From positions 1 to 22,805 of the forward strand of contig JBHHWI010000046.1 in NCBI GenBank assembly GCA_046756445.1: a stretch of 22,805 bases of DNA. Direction: 5' to 3'. This document shows positions 1 through 7,101 of this stretch, piece after piece. Under the pieces are notes generated by a model that was not told where the DNA came from, searched no databases, and was given only the letters and a program-made list of their open reading frames with translations. This DNA is from JACZWL01 sp046756445 (GTDB lineage: Bacteria; Pseudomonadota; Gammaproteobacteria; Steroidobacterales; Woeseiaceae). Made by a program: the position numbers and the translations under genes. Every line of letters starts with the position of its first letter. Positions within the stretch are counted from its first letter, which is position 1.

Positions 1-63
1 GGCCCAAAGCGGCCATCGTCCGCCCATACTGAATAGAATCAAATTCGCACTTCACACTCGTTG

Positions 64-83
64 ATTGCCTGACTGACGGCAAT
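64..83. other. short inverted repeat upstream of truncated membrane ORF
   Basis: ATTGCC and GGCAAT form perfect 6-bp arms around an 8-nt loop. The repeat ends 17 bases before the GTG of the truncated membrane ORF and lies downstream of the kinase gene on the other strand. It has no T-run on either side, so it is not a classical terminator. It could be a leader hairpin or chance. Confidence 0.25.
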
Positions 84-100
84 GAGACTACGGAGACATC

Positions 101-277
101 GTGACTTCTTTTGAATACGTAATGGTTTTGGTCTCGATCATCGTCGCGTTGGCGATCGCACGTCTGCTAACCGCAATTCGCAGCATGCAGAAGCCGATCT
201 GGCTAGTCGTCGTCTTGAATCAAAATCGAAATTCGCCGATGAACGTCAGGATCAGTCTGCGGGGCGTCACTCAGTAG
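101..277 (+). pseudogene. truncated N-terminus of a small multi-pass membrane protein
   Basis: A GTG with a good ribosome site (GGAG five to six bases upstream) opens a 58-codon frame starting V-T-S-F-E-Y-V-M-V-L-V-S-I-I-V. This start, and the hydrophobic helix up to about residue 24, resemble the beginning of a hypothetical membrane-protein family that opens with T-x-F-E-Y and normally runs to several membrane spans. After about residue 33 the sequence stops looking like a membrane protein, and it ends at TAG 275-277. The last 75 bases overlap the kinase gene antisense. I read it as the relic of a gene cut off at about position 195-205. A genuine one-helix micro-protein is the alternative. 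The family name is not known to me. Confidence 0.5.
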
Positions 278-2782
278 TTCAAGCATAAACGCTTCGCCGA
301 GCTCTGGAGCAGAGTCCTGTACCAACGGGATAAGTATGTGCGCCGATCGCTGGCCCGGACTAAAATAGATGATCGGCAACCCCGGCGGGACATAATCCTC
401 ACCCGCTGTTGCCGTCACGTCGCGTACGGCATAGCTAACTTCAACGGAGGTACTGTCCGGCTTGAAGCGAACGACATCGATTTGTACCGCAGGATCGGCT
501 TCCCGCACAAGTACCGAGCTGTCGGTGAAAGCGATGGTATTCCGTGGCAAGCCTGCTTCGAACACGCGCCGATCGTCATCGTCCAGTTGCAAGTTGATAC
601 GAGCCAGCTCGCTCTCGGCGCTGTCGGCTTCGCGCACCAGGATCGTTACCTCACGATCTGTTTCACGCAGCGCATCCGGCAGCATGGAAATAGTCGTACG
701 GGCGCGGTTTTGACCTGCTTCGAACGTAACGAGTCCGTCATTGGCGATCTCGTACTGACCCTCTTCCCAGGGCGATCGATTGCCACTGAAGCCGACTTCT
801 TCGAATAACACCGAATACGATTCGAGCATGTTATTCATGCGCACCAGGTCAATGGTTGCCGGATCGGAATCCTCTCTCAGGGTCAGATTTACTTCGGCGA
901 CGGATCGGCCGGTCGCCGTAAGTCCAATAGTCAAAGTCGGGGGAAGCAGTGCAGTGAGATCGATTTCCGGTTCATCCGCAGTCTCAGTCGCGGTAGATTC
1001 AGCAACGACCTCCTCCGGCGACTCTTCGTCGACGGAAGATTCTGCCGCTGCGCTTTCGACAGCTACTTCTGCCAGTGTGTCTTCGGCCAGATCTTCCGCC
1101 GCTGCGTCCTCGACAATTGCTTCTGTAGCCGGAGCGGCGACTGTTTCTGCGGCAGACTCAGGTGGGGGCTCAACAACGATCTCGTCAGTGATGATTGACG
1201 TTACCATCGGGACCAGCTGATCGACACGTTCCAGTATGTCTGTTTGCGTAACCACGGCTACGGAGGCGATGAGAATGATGCCGAGGACGACAAGCCGCCA
1301 CGGCAATCGACGCGGCTCAAGATCGATATTTCGAGCGACCATTGGCTCATCAGGTACTACCAATGGCACCGGTGGCGCCTTCGGCTCAGGTGGCGCCGGT
1401 TGCGCCTGTGGCTCAGGTCGCGCCGATTGCACCGGTTGCGCTGGTGGTGCCGGTTCCGCCGGTGGTGCCGGTTCCGCCGGTGGTGCCGGTTCCGCCGGTG
1501 GCGCCTGTTGCACCGGTGGCGCCGATTGCACCGGTTGCGATTTCGGCAATTCACCAAATGCGGCCAAAAACTCCGCGGGTGACGAAAATCGGGGGACCCG
1601 CGAATAGGCCAACGCCTTCTTGAGCGCCAGCCACTGAGAGTCACTCAAACCCGGAGGTTGTTGCGGTTCCATTCCCTCCGACGCGGCCTCCGCCGCACTC
1701 TTGGGACCAAAGACGCGATACCCGGCGACCAGTCGATACATCAGGCAGCCAAGCGAAAATACATCGTCAGCAGGGACAGGATCTTCACCGGTTAATACCT
1801 GCATACTCGAATATTCCGGCGATGTGGAACCGAGTTCGCGCGGGTCAAAATCGGGTTGGGCATCCTGCTCTTTCTGCAGTATTCGCGCAACGCCGAAATC
1901 CAATAATTTCACCTCACCGGCGGGCGTGATCCTGACGTTGCCTGGATTAATGTCGCCGTGAACAACACCACGCTGATGGGCGTAGTCGAGTGCAAGGGTT
2001 ACCTGCTTTATGATATCCAGCGTCGTTTCGAGATCGAACTTCTTGCTGTCGGATTCCTCCAGAATGGATGTCAGCGATTTGCCCTCGAGCCACTCCATGA
2101 CAATGAAGTTCAACTCGCCTTCCCGGTCGAGATCGATGAAGCGCATGATATTCGGGTGAGCCAGGCAACGGCCTTTTCCCACTTCCTGTTGCAGCGCTCG
2201 CAGCGCTTTGTCATTGCGCGATAACTCTGAGGGCAGCACTTTGATTGCGACGTGAGTATCTGCCTCGCCGGCGTCCGCAAGCCGCTGATCGAGTGCTTTG
2301 TAAACGACACCGGTGCCGCCGCCGAGTACTTGCCGTTGCAGCAGGAATCGGTCACGCAGAACCGAGCCAACCTGAATCTGCTCGGCCGTTGTTATTTCGA
2401 CGGGCACATCGTCGGCAATAACCGTAGTCGCGACGAAGGGCTCTGCACCGAAAATTACCTCAGTGTCGACGTACGACACTTCTTCCTGTGGAGCTGGATC
2501 ATTGTCAACCGGAAAGGTCGAGGCGCCTTCGGACCGTATCCGGTCCAGCATTTTCTGCACCAGCTCGAGACTCTCGAGACTCAGCTCGCCCGCATCGTAA
2601 CGCTTTTGCAGAATCTCGCGAATGCGTGACTCGCTGTCACCGTTATTCGACAGCAGCCCTCTCAACGCGACGTGAATTTCCGCCAACACGCTCTCGTCAC
2701 CGACCTGGCTTCGCAGCCGGGCCTCGAGTTCCGAGAAATCCTCCGCATAGGGTCGCTTCAGGTTGTCAGAATTGGCGCTCAT
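203..2782 (-). CDS. membrane-anchored Ser/Thr protein kinase with Calx-beta-like C-terminus
   Basis: The 859-residue protein has an N-terminal helical region (1-90), a Hanks-type kinase domain (about 138-410), a proline/alanine linker (415-476), one membrane helix (about 495-511), an acidic Ala/Glu stretch (535-608) and two beta-rich segments ending in a Calx-beta-like domain (about 748-859, closing on D-D-D). Kinase landmarks are the Gly loop GGGTGVVYKA, Lys181 in VAIK, Glu200, the catalytic loop H275-G-D277-I-N-P-G-N282 and DFG at 295-297. The usual catalytic-loop Lys is Asn279, and HRD reads HGD, so activity may be altered. One membrane span puts the kinase in the cytoplasm and the Calx-beta part in the periplasm, suggesting a sensor role. 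ATG 2782 has a weak ribosome site. The gene looks less GC-rich than the metabolic genes to its right and is not obviously in an operon. The substrate is unknown. Confidence 0.85.
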   Translation of the reverse strand: MSANSDNLKRPYAEDFSELEARLRSQVGDESVLAEIHVALRGLLSNNGDSESRIREILQKRYDAGELSLESLELVQKMLDRIRSEGASTFPVDNDPAPQEEVSYVDTEVIFGAEPFVATTVIADDVPVEITTAEQIQVGSVLRDRFLLQRQVLGGGTGVVYKALDQRLADAGEADTHVAIKVLPSELSRNDKALRALQQEVGKGRCLAHPNIMRFIDLDREGELNFIVMEWLEGKSLTSILEESDSKKFDLETTLDIIKQVTLALDYAHQRGVVHGDINPGNVRITPAGEVKLLDFGVARILQKEQDAQPDFDPRELGSTSPEYSSMQVLTGEDPVPADDVFSLGCLMYRLVAGYRVFGPKSAAEAASEGMEPQQPPGLSDSQWLALKKALAYSRVPRFSSPAEFLAAFGELPKSQPVQSAPPVQQAPPAEPAPPAEPAPPAEPAPPAQPVQSARPEPQAQPAPPEPKAPPVPLVVPDEPMVARNIDLEPRRLPWRLVVLGIILIASVAVVTQTDILERVDQLVPMVTSIITDEIVVEPPPESAAETVAAPATEAIVEDAAAEDLAEDTLAEVAVESAAAESSVDEESPEEVVAESTATETADEPEIDLTALLPPTLTIGLTATGRSVAEVNLTLREDSDPATIDLVRMNNMLESYSVLFEEVGFSGNRSPWEEGQYEIANDGLVTFEAGQNRARTTISMLPDALRETDREVTILVREADSAESELARINLQLDDDDRRVFEAGLPRNTIAFTDSSVLVREADPAVQIDVVRFKPDSTSVEVSYAVRDVTATAGEDYVPPGLPIIYFSPGQRSAHILIPLVQDSAPELGEAFMLELLSDAPQTDPDVHRRISILIQDDD
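1443..1496. repeat. three tandem 18-bp repeats in the kinase linker
   Basis: The unit GGTGGTGCCGGTTCCGCC occurs three times without a mismatch and continues as a degenerate partial copy to about 1505. On the coding (minus) strand it encodes the hexapeptide repeat Pro-Ala-Glu-Pro-Ala-Pro inside the proline-rich linker between the kinase domain and the membrane helix. Identical copies suggest recent slippage, so the linker length may vary between strains. Confidence 0.9.
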
Positions 2783-2878
2783 GCCCGGTACCCGGTCGTT
2801 TGGCCGCCCTACCTCAAATCAAGTACTTTCGTCGGCCAAGTGTGCCCGAAAAACGTGGCAGACAATGGGAACTGATCG

Positions 2879-3073
2879 TCAAATTACCTTACCGTGATTC
2901 ATGATGTTTTTCGGGCGCAGGGCCACCTTGATGGCCTTCATGAGGCCTGTCTCGGTCTCGCCGCGATAGCGGACCAGCTGCTCGCCGATATCGGTGATGC
3001 GGCGAATAATCCATAGAACCTGATCAAGAAACCAGAATAGGCCTGCCTCGGCGGTTATCTCAGCTCGTAGCAT
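2879..3073 (-). pseudogene. C-terminal relic of a FAD-linked oxidase (GlcD/D-lactate dehydrogenase type)
   Basis: This 64-codon frame ends in G-L-M-K-A-I-K-V-A-L-R-P-K-N-I-M-N-H-G-K-V-I followed by a stop. It closely matches the characteristic end of FAD-linked oxidases (typically L-M-R-x-I-K-x-A-L-D-P-x-N-I-M-N-P-G-K), with Asp-to-Arg and Pro-to-His changes at usually conserved positions. The FAD-binding domain and the rest of the C-terminal domain are absent: 3074-3222 shows no such sequence. It is best read as the tail of a decayed gene. The ATG at 3073 is probably not a real start. A functional 64-residue protein is unlikely. Confidence 0.6.
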
Positions 3074-3099
3074 TGACTATTGCGAATGCTTATGGCCTT

Positions 3100-3145
3100 A
3101 GCGGACTGTCATCTTTGTGGTTTTCCGAGCAATTCGATGTCCGCT
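3100..3145. repeat. inverted GCGGAC/GTCCGC repeat in a non-coding stretch
   Basis: AGCGGAC (3100-3106) and GTCCGCT (3139-3145) are perfect inverted copies separated by 32 bases. They sit in the stretch 3074-3222, which holds no gene. Similar AAAGCGG / GTCCGC words appear at 8-31 at the left window edge. They may be worn copies of an intergenic repeat, but only short words are shared. Confidence 0.35.
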
Positions 3146-3183
3146 TTACCCCTGCGAACTCAACCGGTCAATGCAACATCTAG

Positions 3184-3212
3184 TCGGACACTGACTGTAT
3201 GGTCAGGTCCGA
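3184..3212 (-). terminator. hairpin downstream of the LACTB2-like hydrolase gene (possible terminator)
   Basis: TCGGAC-A-CTGAC (3184-3195) pairs with GTCAG-GTCCGA (3202-3212). This makes an 11-bp stem with one bulged A and a 6-nt loop (TGTATG), ten bases past the stop of the minus-strand hydrolase gene. No T-run follows, so it is not a canonical intrinsic terminator. Its position suggests a 3'-end or mRNA-stabilising structure. Confidence 0.4.
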
Positions 3213-3222
3213 GGAATGACAT

Positions 3223-4056
3223 CTAGATCAAGGACCAGCGGTCATTTTTTCGGGCCGCTCTCCGGTCTGCTTGGAGCTTCAACAGATGTGCGAGCAACGA
3301 GCGTTCGGCGACGGCATGCAGTCTCTCGTGGACGTCTGCATAGACATGGTCGAGCAGTTCAGCGGGCGTCGATTCGGGGTGGGCTTCGAGCGCGGCCGCG
3401 ACTTTCGCTTCGCGCTCCAGCCGATGTTTGATGATCCAGTCGATCGCCTCATACGGTTTTTCTATCGGCTCGCCGTGTCCCGGTCCGATCGCGTGGATGA
3501 CTTTGTCCATCAGCCCTTCGAGCGAATCGAGATAGGCGGACATGTTGCCGTCGGGCGGGTCGATGACGACGGTCGAGCCGTTGATGACGTGATCGCCGGT
3601 GAACAGCCAGTTGCTGTCCTGGTGGAAGTAGCAGAGGTGATTCGAGGCGTGTCCGGGGGTGTGGATTGCCTCCAGCCGGAACTCCGGCGTTTCCAGAGAC
3701 TCTCCATTGTTGAGGATGCGATCGGGCTCGAAGGTCCTGTCCTGATGCGCGCCGTCGGGTGCCGGCTGTCCGATGAGTTCCGCGCCGGTTGCCTCGGCCA
3801 GCGCGCTCGCTGCCGGCGAGTGGTCGGGGTGGGTGTGGGTGACGAGTATCCACCTGATCGGCCCGGGCGCCAGCTTGCGGATCGCCTCGACATGGGTGTC
3901 GATCGCCGGGCCGGGGTCGATTACCGCGGTCTCCTTCTCCCCTAATATATAAGTGTTGGTGCCGGGACCCGTCATCATGCCGGGATTCGGCGCCAGCAGT
4001 CTCCGGATACCGGGCGCGAGTTCTACCAGCTTGCCCGCGGTAAGCTCGGTATTCAC
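3223..4056 (-). CDS. MBL-fold hydrolase, LACTB2-like
   Basis: The 277-residue protein has the metallo-beta-lactamase fold with a full metal-ligand set: H74-T-H76-P-D78-H79, H136 in TPGH, D155 in TGDH and H194 in GPGH. The C-terminus (about 205-262) is a helical extension like the winged-helix end of the LACTB2 group. There is no signal peptide, so it is cytoplasmic. LACTB2-type proteins hydrolyse RNA or thioester-like substrates; which applies here cannot be told. The GTG at 4056 is preferred because GGAGGT lies nine bases upstream; an ATG at 4063 is out of frame and too close. The gene is divergent from the nitroreductase, with 145 bases between them. Confidence 0.85.
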   Translation of the reverse strand: MNTELTAGKLVELAPGIRRLLAPNPGMMTGPGTNTYILGEKETAVIDPGPAIDTHVEAIRKLAPGPIRWILVTHTHPDHSPAASALAEATGAELIGQPAPDGAHQDRTFEPDRILNNGESLETPEFRLEAIHTPGHASNHLCYFHQDSNWLFTGDHVINGSTVVIDPPDGNMSAYLDSLEGLMDKVIHAIGPGHGEPIEKPYEAIDWIIKHRLEREAKVAAALEAHPESTPAELLDHVYADVHERLHAVAERSLLAHLLKLQADRRAARKNDRWSLI

Positions 4057-4164
4057 GATGCATTGACCTCCGATTATTGCGATCTGCCATTACGGTGGAT
4101 TCATTTTGCGGCGCGTTTCACAATCCGTTATCACGCCGGACCCGTTACACTGGCATTGCATGAG

Positions 4165-4180
4165 TCCCACCTGCGTGGGA
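4165..4180 (+). other. hairpin in the nitroreductase leader
   Basis: TCCCAC-CTGC-GTGGGA is a perfect 6-bp stem with a 4-nt loop, 21 bases before the nitroreductase ATG. GTGGGAGCGGC is also reminiscent of gammaproteobacterial REP elements. It may be a leader structure or a REP-like half copy. No clear -35/-10 pair was recognised in 4057-4201. Confidence 0.35.
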
Positions 4181-4201
4181 GCGGCGCCAACGGAGCAAGA
4201 C

Positions 4202-4969
4202 ATGAACCCAGTCGAAACCCACACGCATCCCGTACCGGGAGACCGCCGATTATATGATCAGTTCATGGAGATCGCCCGCAATCGAATCACCACGCGGCAG
4301 TTCGATCCCGACTACGAGATGCCCGATGAACACTATGAACTGGTCCTGGAGGCGGCGCGCCACGCACCGTCGGGCGCCAACTCGCAGCCCTGGCACTACA
4401 TCGTCATCCGGGATCCCGATACCAAGCAGAAGATCGCGGATTACTTCGTGGCCGAGCAGCGCTTTCGCGCCAGCCTCAAGATGAAGTTTCCGACGCCCAA
4501 CTACGCAGGTCTCGCTACGGCTCCCGGCATGATTGTCATCGTTGCGGACTTCCGCTACGTGAAGGCGTTTCCGATGCTCAAGGACGACGACTCCGACCTC
4601 AACAAAATGTATATGGAGAATGCGGAGCGCATCCTGCTGCAGAGCGTTGCGGCGTCCACGATGTCGGCGCATCTCGCCGCATCCGCGCTCGGCTACAACG
4701 TCTGGTGGGTGACCGCGATCGGCCAGCAGAAGGCGCAGGAGGCGATGCGGCCGCTTCTTGAAGTTCCGGAGGCGCTCTCGATTCTCGACATCATGTGTTT
4801 CGGGCCGCCGCTCAAGCAGCCTTACAAACGGTGGAAAAAGTCACCGGAAGAGATCATTCACTGGGATGAATTCAACCGGAAAAACTTCATGACCGACGAG
4901 GAGCTGGACGTCTGGATCAGGGAGAAACGCCACAAGGTCATGTACAAGGACGCCGCAAAGATCGACTAG
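4202..4969 (+). CDS. nitroreductase-family flavoprotein
   Basis: The 255-residue protein carries the nitroreductase fold. The FMN-phosphate-binding start R-x-T-T-R-Q-F is followed by the ARHAPSGANSQPWHYIVI segment, where Ser-Gly-x-Asn-x-Q-P-W is the FMN-contact motif. The C-terminus includes FGPPLKQPYKRWKKSPEEIIHWDEF, a lysine-rich tail often seen in this family. Such enzymes use NAD(P)H and FMN to reduce nitro groups, quinones or enones, and some members do flavin or dehalogenation chemistry; the substrate is not predictable. The frame is open back to 4106, but ATG 4202 has GGAG seven bases upstream and begins the homologous protein. It is convergent with the AhpD-like gene, with only ten bases between the stops. 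Cytoplasmic. Confidence 0.85.
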   Translation: MNPVETHTHPVPGDRRLYDQFMEIARNRITTRQFDPDYEMPDEHYELVLEAARHAPSGANSQPWHYIVIRDPDTKQKIADYFVAEQRFRASLKMKFPTPNYAGLATAPGMIVIVADFRYVKAFPMLKDDDSDLNKMYMENAERILLQSVAASTMSAHLAASALGYNVWWVTAIGQQKAQEAMRPLLEVPEALSILDIMCFGPPLKQPYKRWKKSPEEIIHWDEFNRKNFMTDEELDVWIREKRHKVMYKDAAKID

Positions 4970-4979
4970 CTGTCGGTGT

Positions 4980-5534
4980 TCAGTCTGATTTCTTTGACGC
5001 TGCATGAGGCACGGCGGCATAGCCGTTCTCGAACAGGAACCGGCCGCCTTTGGTTGCCTGCGCTTCGCTCGCGACCAGCCCGCAGCCGTCGACCAGCCGG
5101 TTCATGAAGTTGAATGCACAGCAGACGAGGATCGCGCTGAACAAAGCCTCTTCGTTCCATCCAGCGGAGAACACGGCATCCGCGTCCGCCGAGGTCATCC
5201 GTGCCGGGCTCCGCGTCAGTTTTTCCACGAATCGCAGCATCGGCCGTAGTTTTTCGTTCACCGGCGCCGTATCGATATCCTCGGCCAACATGGTAATCGT
5301 CTGTTCGGGAATCCCGAACGCTCTTGCGGCTTCGCCGTGACTGCCGGCGCAGTAATGACAGCTGTTCAGTGACGAGACAAACGCCGCGATCAGCTCACGT
5401 TCCCCTTCGCTCAACGGGGAAGGTCCGCGCATGACATATTCGTTACGTGCCGCAAGGTACTGTGCGATGTCCGGAAACCGGGCGAATAATTCGAACAGCG
5501 TGGCGCCTTCCGGCAGGGATGGAAACGTCGGCAT
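4980..5534 (-). CDS. AhpD-like carboxymuconolactone-decarboxylase-family protein
   Basis: The 184-residue, all-helical protein has the AhpD-type redox motif C59-H-Y-C62-x3-H66 after an E-R-E-L-I helix, as in peroxidase-related CMD-family proteins. The two Cys and one His are the usual relay for peroxide reduction. A second CMD-like half follows (EALFSAILVCCAFNFMNRLVDG). There is no signal peptide. ATG 5534 is chosen because AGGAGGT sits five bases upstream; that ribosome site overlaps the stop of the GMC gene, so translation is probably coupled. It is the last gene of unit B. A role in removing peroxide made by the flavoprotein pathway is inference. Confidence 0.85.
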   Translation of the reverse strand: MPTFPSLPEGATLFELFARFPDIAQYLAARNEYVMRGPSPLSEGERELIAAFVSSLNSCHYCAGSHGEAARAFGIPEQTITMLAEDIDTAPVNEKLRPMLRFVEKLTRSPARMTSADADAVFSAGWNEEALFSAILVCCAFNFMNRLVDGCGLVASEAQATKGGRFLFENGYAAVPHAASKKSD

Positions 5535-5544
5535 CAGTGACCTC

Positions 5545-7101
5545 CTACAAATCGAGCCGGCTGAGACTGTTCGCCAGGCGCTCGGACTGGCGCAGAGCCA
5601 GCGCAATGATCGTCAATGTCGGATTCGCGGTGGTCGCGGAGACGAACTGACTGCCGTCGGAGATGAACAGGTTGCTGGTGCCGAACACCCGACCATTGGC
5701 ATCGCAGACGCCGTCTTTCTCGTCTTTTGCCATGCGGCAGGTGCCGAGATTGTGGGTGGCGGGTGGCGCCCCGAAGCGAAACACCCGCTTTGCGCCGACG
5801 GCCTCGTAGATGGCGGTCGCCGCCTGCTGCGCGTGCTCTCGCATCGCGATCGAGTTGGCGTGGTACTCGTAGTGAACGATGGGCACGGCGAGCCCGTAGC
5901 GGTCCCTGCGCTCCGTGTGCAGCCGTACGTGGTTGTTTCGATCGGCCAGGTCTTCGCCGACGATCAGACAGGCGGCGAAATTCGAGTATTGCTCGATGAG
6001 CGCGGTGTATTCGCTGCCCCAGCCATCCGGATCCAATAAAAGCGCCATTCGCTCCGGGCTCAGCGGCGCCCCCTCGATGTGATAGCCGCTGGCGAACCCC
6101 CGTGCCGGCTGGTGATAGCGCTGGTCACTGACGCTCCCCGCCTGCTGGATGCCACGGTGAAAATTGACCGGGCCCGGCATCAGGGCGGCAACGCCCGCGA
6201 ACACGTGGCGCATGTAATATCGACCGACCAGACCGTTGGCATTGCCGATCCCGTCCGGGTACCGGCCGGATGCCGAGTTCAGCAACAACCGGGGCGTCTC
6301 GATCGCATTGCAGGCGAGACAGACCGCGCGGGCTTTTTGTTCGTGCAGCACGCCTTTGCTGTCGGCGTAAACGACGCCGGTGATGCGACCGTCCGGGCCG
6401 TGATTGAGCTTGACGGCCATGCACTCGGGCCGCAACTCGAAGTGATCCGTGGCCTCGGCCTTCGGGATCTCGGTGTAAAGGGTCGACCACTTGGCGCCGA
6501 TCGGGCAACCGCTCTTGCAAAAGCCGATCTGGCGGCATTGCGGGCGGCCGTCTCTTGCAACCGAGTTGATCGCCAGGTGCCCCATGTCGACCTCGCGGTA
6601 ACCCAGGCGACGGGCGCCGGCCTCCATGACCTTGTAGTTGTTGCTCCCGGGATGGTAGGGCCAGTCATTTGTTCCCGCGACGCCCATCATGGACTCCGCC
6701 CTGTCGAAATACCGGGCGAGCACGTCGTAGGGGATCGGCCAGTCCATGAGATCGGCGCCGGGTATCGACCCGTACTTCGACAATGGCGCGAACTCGTCGG
6801 CCAGCGGCCGCATCGCCAGCGCGGTCCAGTGCACCGTCGTGCCGCCGACCGTCTTGCACACGAAGGTGGGGAAGTTCGGGTTCAGGTCTCCGGATCCCTC
6901 GCGCGGGTCGAGCCAGGTGAGTCTCCGAAACATCAGCGCTTCATCGTTGACGAAATCGGCAAGCGACAGCCTCGGTCCGGCTTCCAGGCAGACCACGTCG
7001 ACGCCCCGGCGTGCGAGCTCGGCGCCGAGTACGCCGCCGCCCGCGCCCGAGCCGATGACCACCACGACCGATGCGTCGCCGAGCTCGTATTGCCGGCTCA
7101 C
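5545..7101 (-). CDS. GMC-family FAD dehydrogenase, large subunit (gluconate 2-dehydrogenase-like)
   Basis: The 518-residue protein has the Rossmann FAD motif G17-S-G-A-G-G near the N-terminus, V-G-G-T-T-V-H-W (the GMC signature region), and a C-terminus with HNLGTCRM and ANPTLTI typical of the gluconate/glucose/fructose dehydrogenase branch. Three cysteines (C189, C195, C199 in RPQCRQIGFCKSGCPIGAK) match the region where FAD-glucose dehydrogenases hold an iron-sulfur cluster. It has no export signal. In the characterised complexes the large subunit is exported with its Tat-signal small subunit, and the gene just upstream encodes such a subunit. The GTG start at 7101 overlaps that gene's TGA (GTGA, 4-bp overlap); upstream codons in frame look like read-through of the other gene. 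No cytochrome c subunit is adjacent. The substrate alcohol is unknown. Confidence 0.88.
   Translation of the reverse strand: MSRQYELGDASVVVVIGSGAGGGVLGAELARRGVDVVCLEAGPRLSLADFVNDEALMFRRLTWLDPREGSGDLNPNFPTFVCKTVGGTTVHWTALAMRPLADEFAPLSKYGSIPGADLMDWPIPYDVLARYFDRAESMMGVAGTNDWPYHPGSNNYKVMEAGARRLGYREVDMGHLAINSVARDGRPQCRQIGFCKSGCPIGAKWSTLYTEIPKAEATDHFELRPECMAVKLNHGPDGRITGVVYADSKGVLHEQKARAVCLACNAIETPRLLLNSASGRYPDGIGNANGLVGRYYMRHVFAGVAALMPGPVNFHRGIQQAGSVSDQRYHQPARGFASGYHIEGAPLSPERMALLLDPDGWGSEYTALIEQYSNFAACLIVGEDLADRNNHVRLHTERRDRYGLAVPIVHYEYHANSIAMREHAQQAATAIYEAVGAKRVFRFGAPPATHNLGTCRMAKDEKDGVCDANGRVFGTSNLFISDGSQFVSATTANPTLTIIALALRQSERLANSLSRLDL

Noticed and set aside
4165..4200. REP-like element (GTGGGAGCGGC) before the nitroreductase
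   Set aside because: Only a short word matches; the second half of a REP palindrome is not present, so it is listed only as a hairpin.
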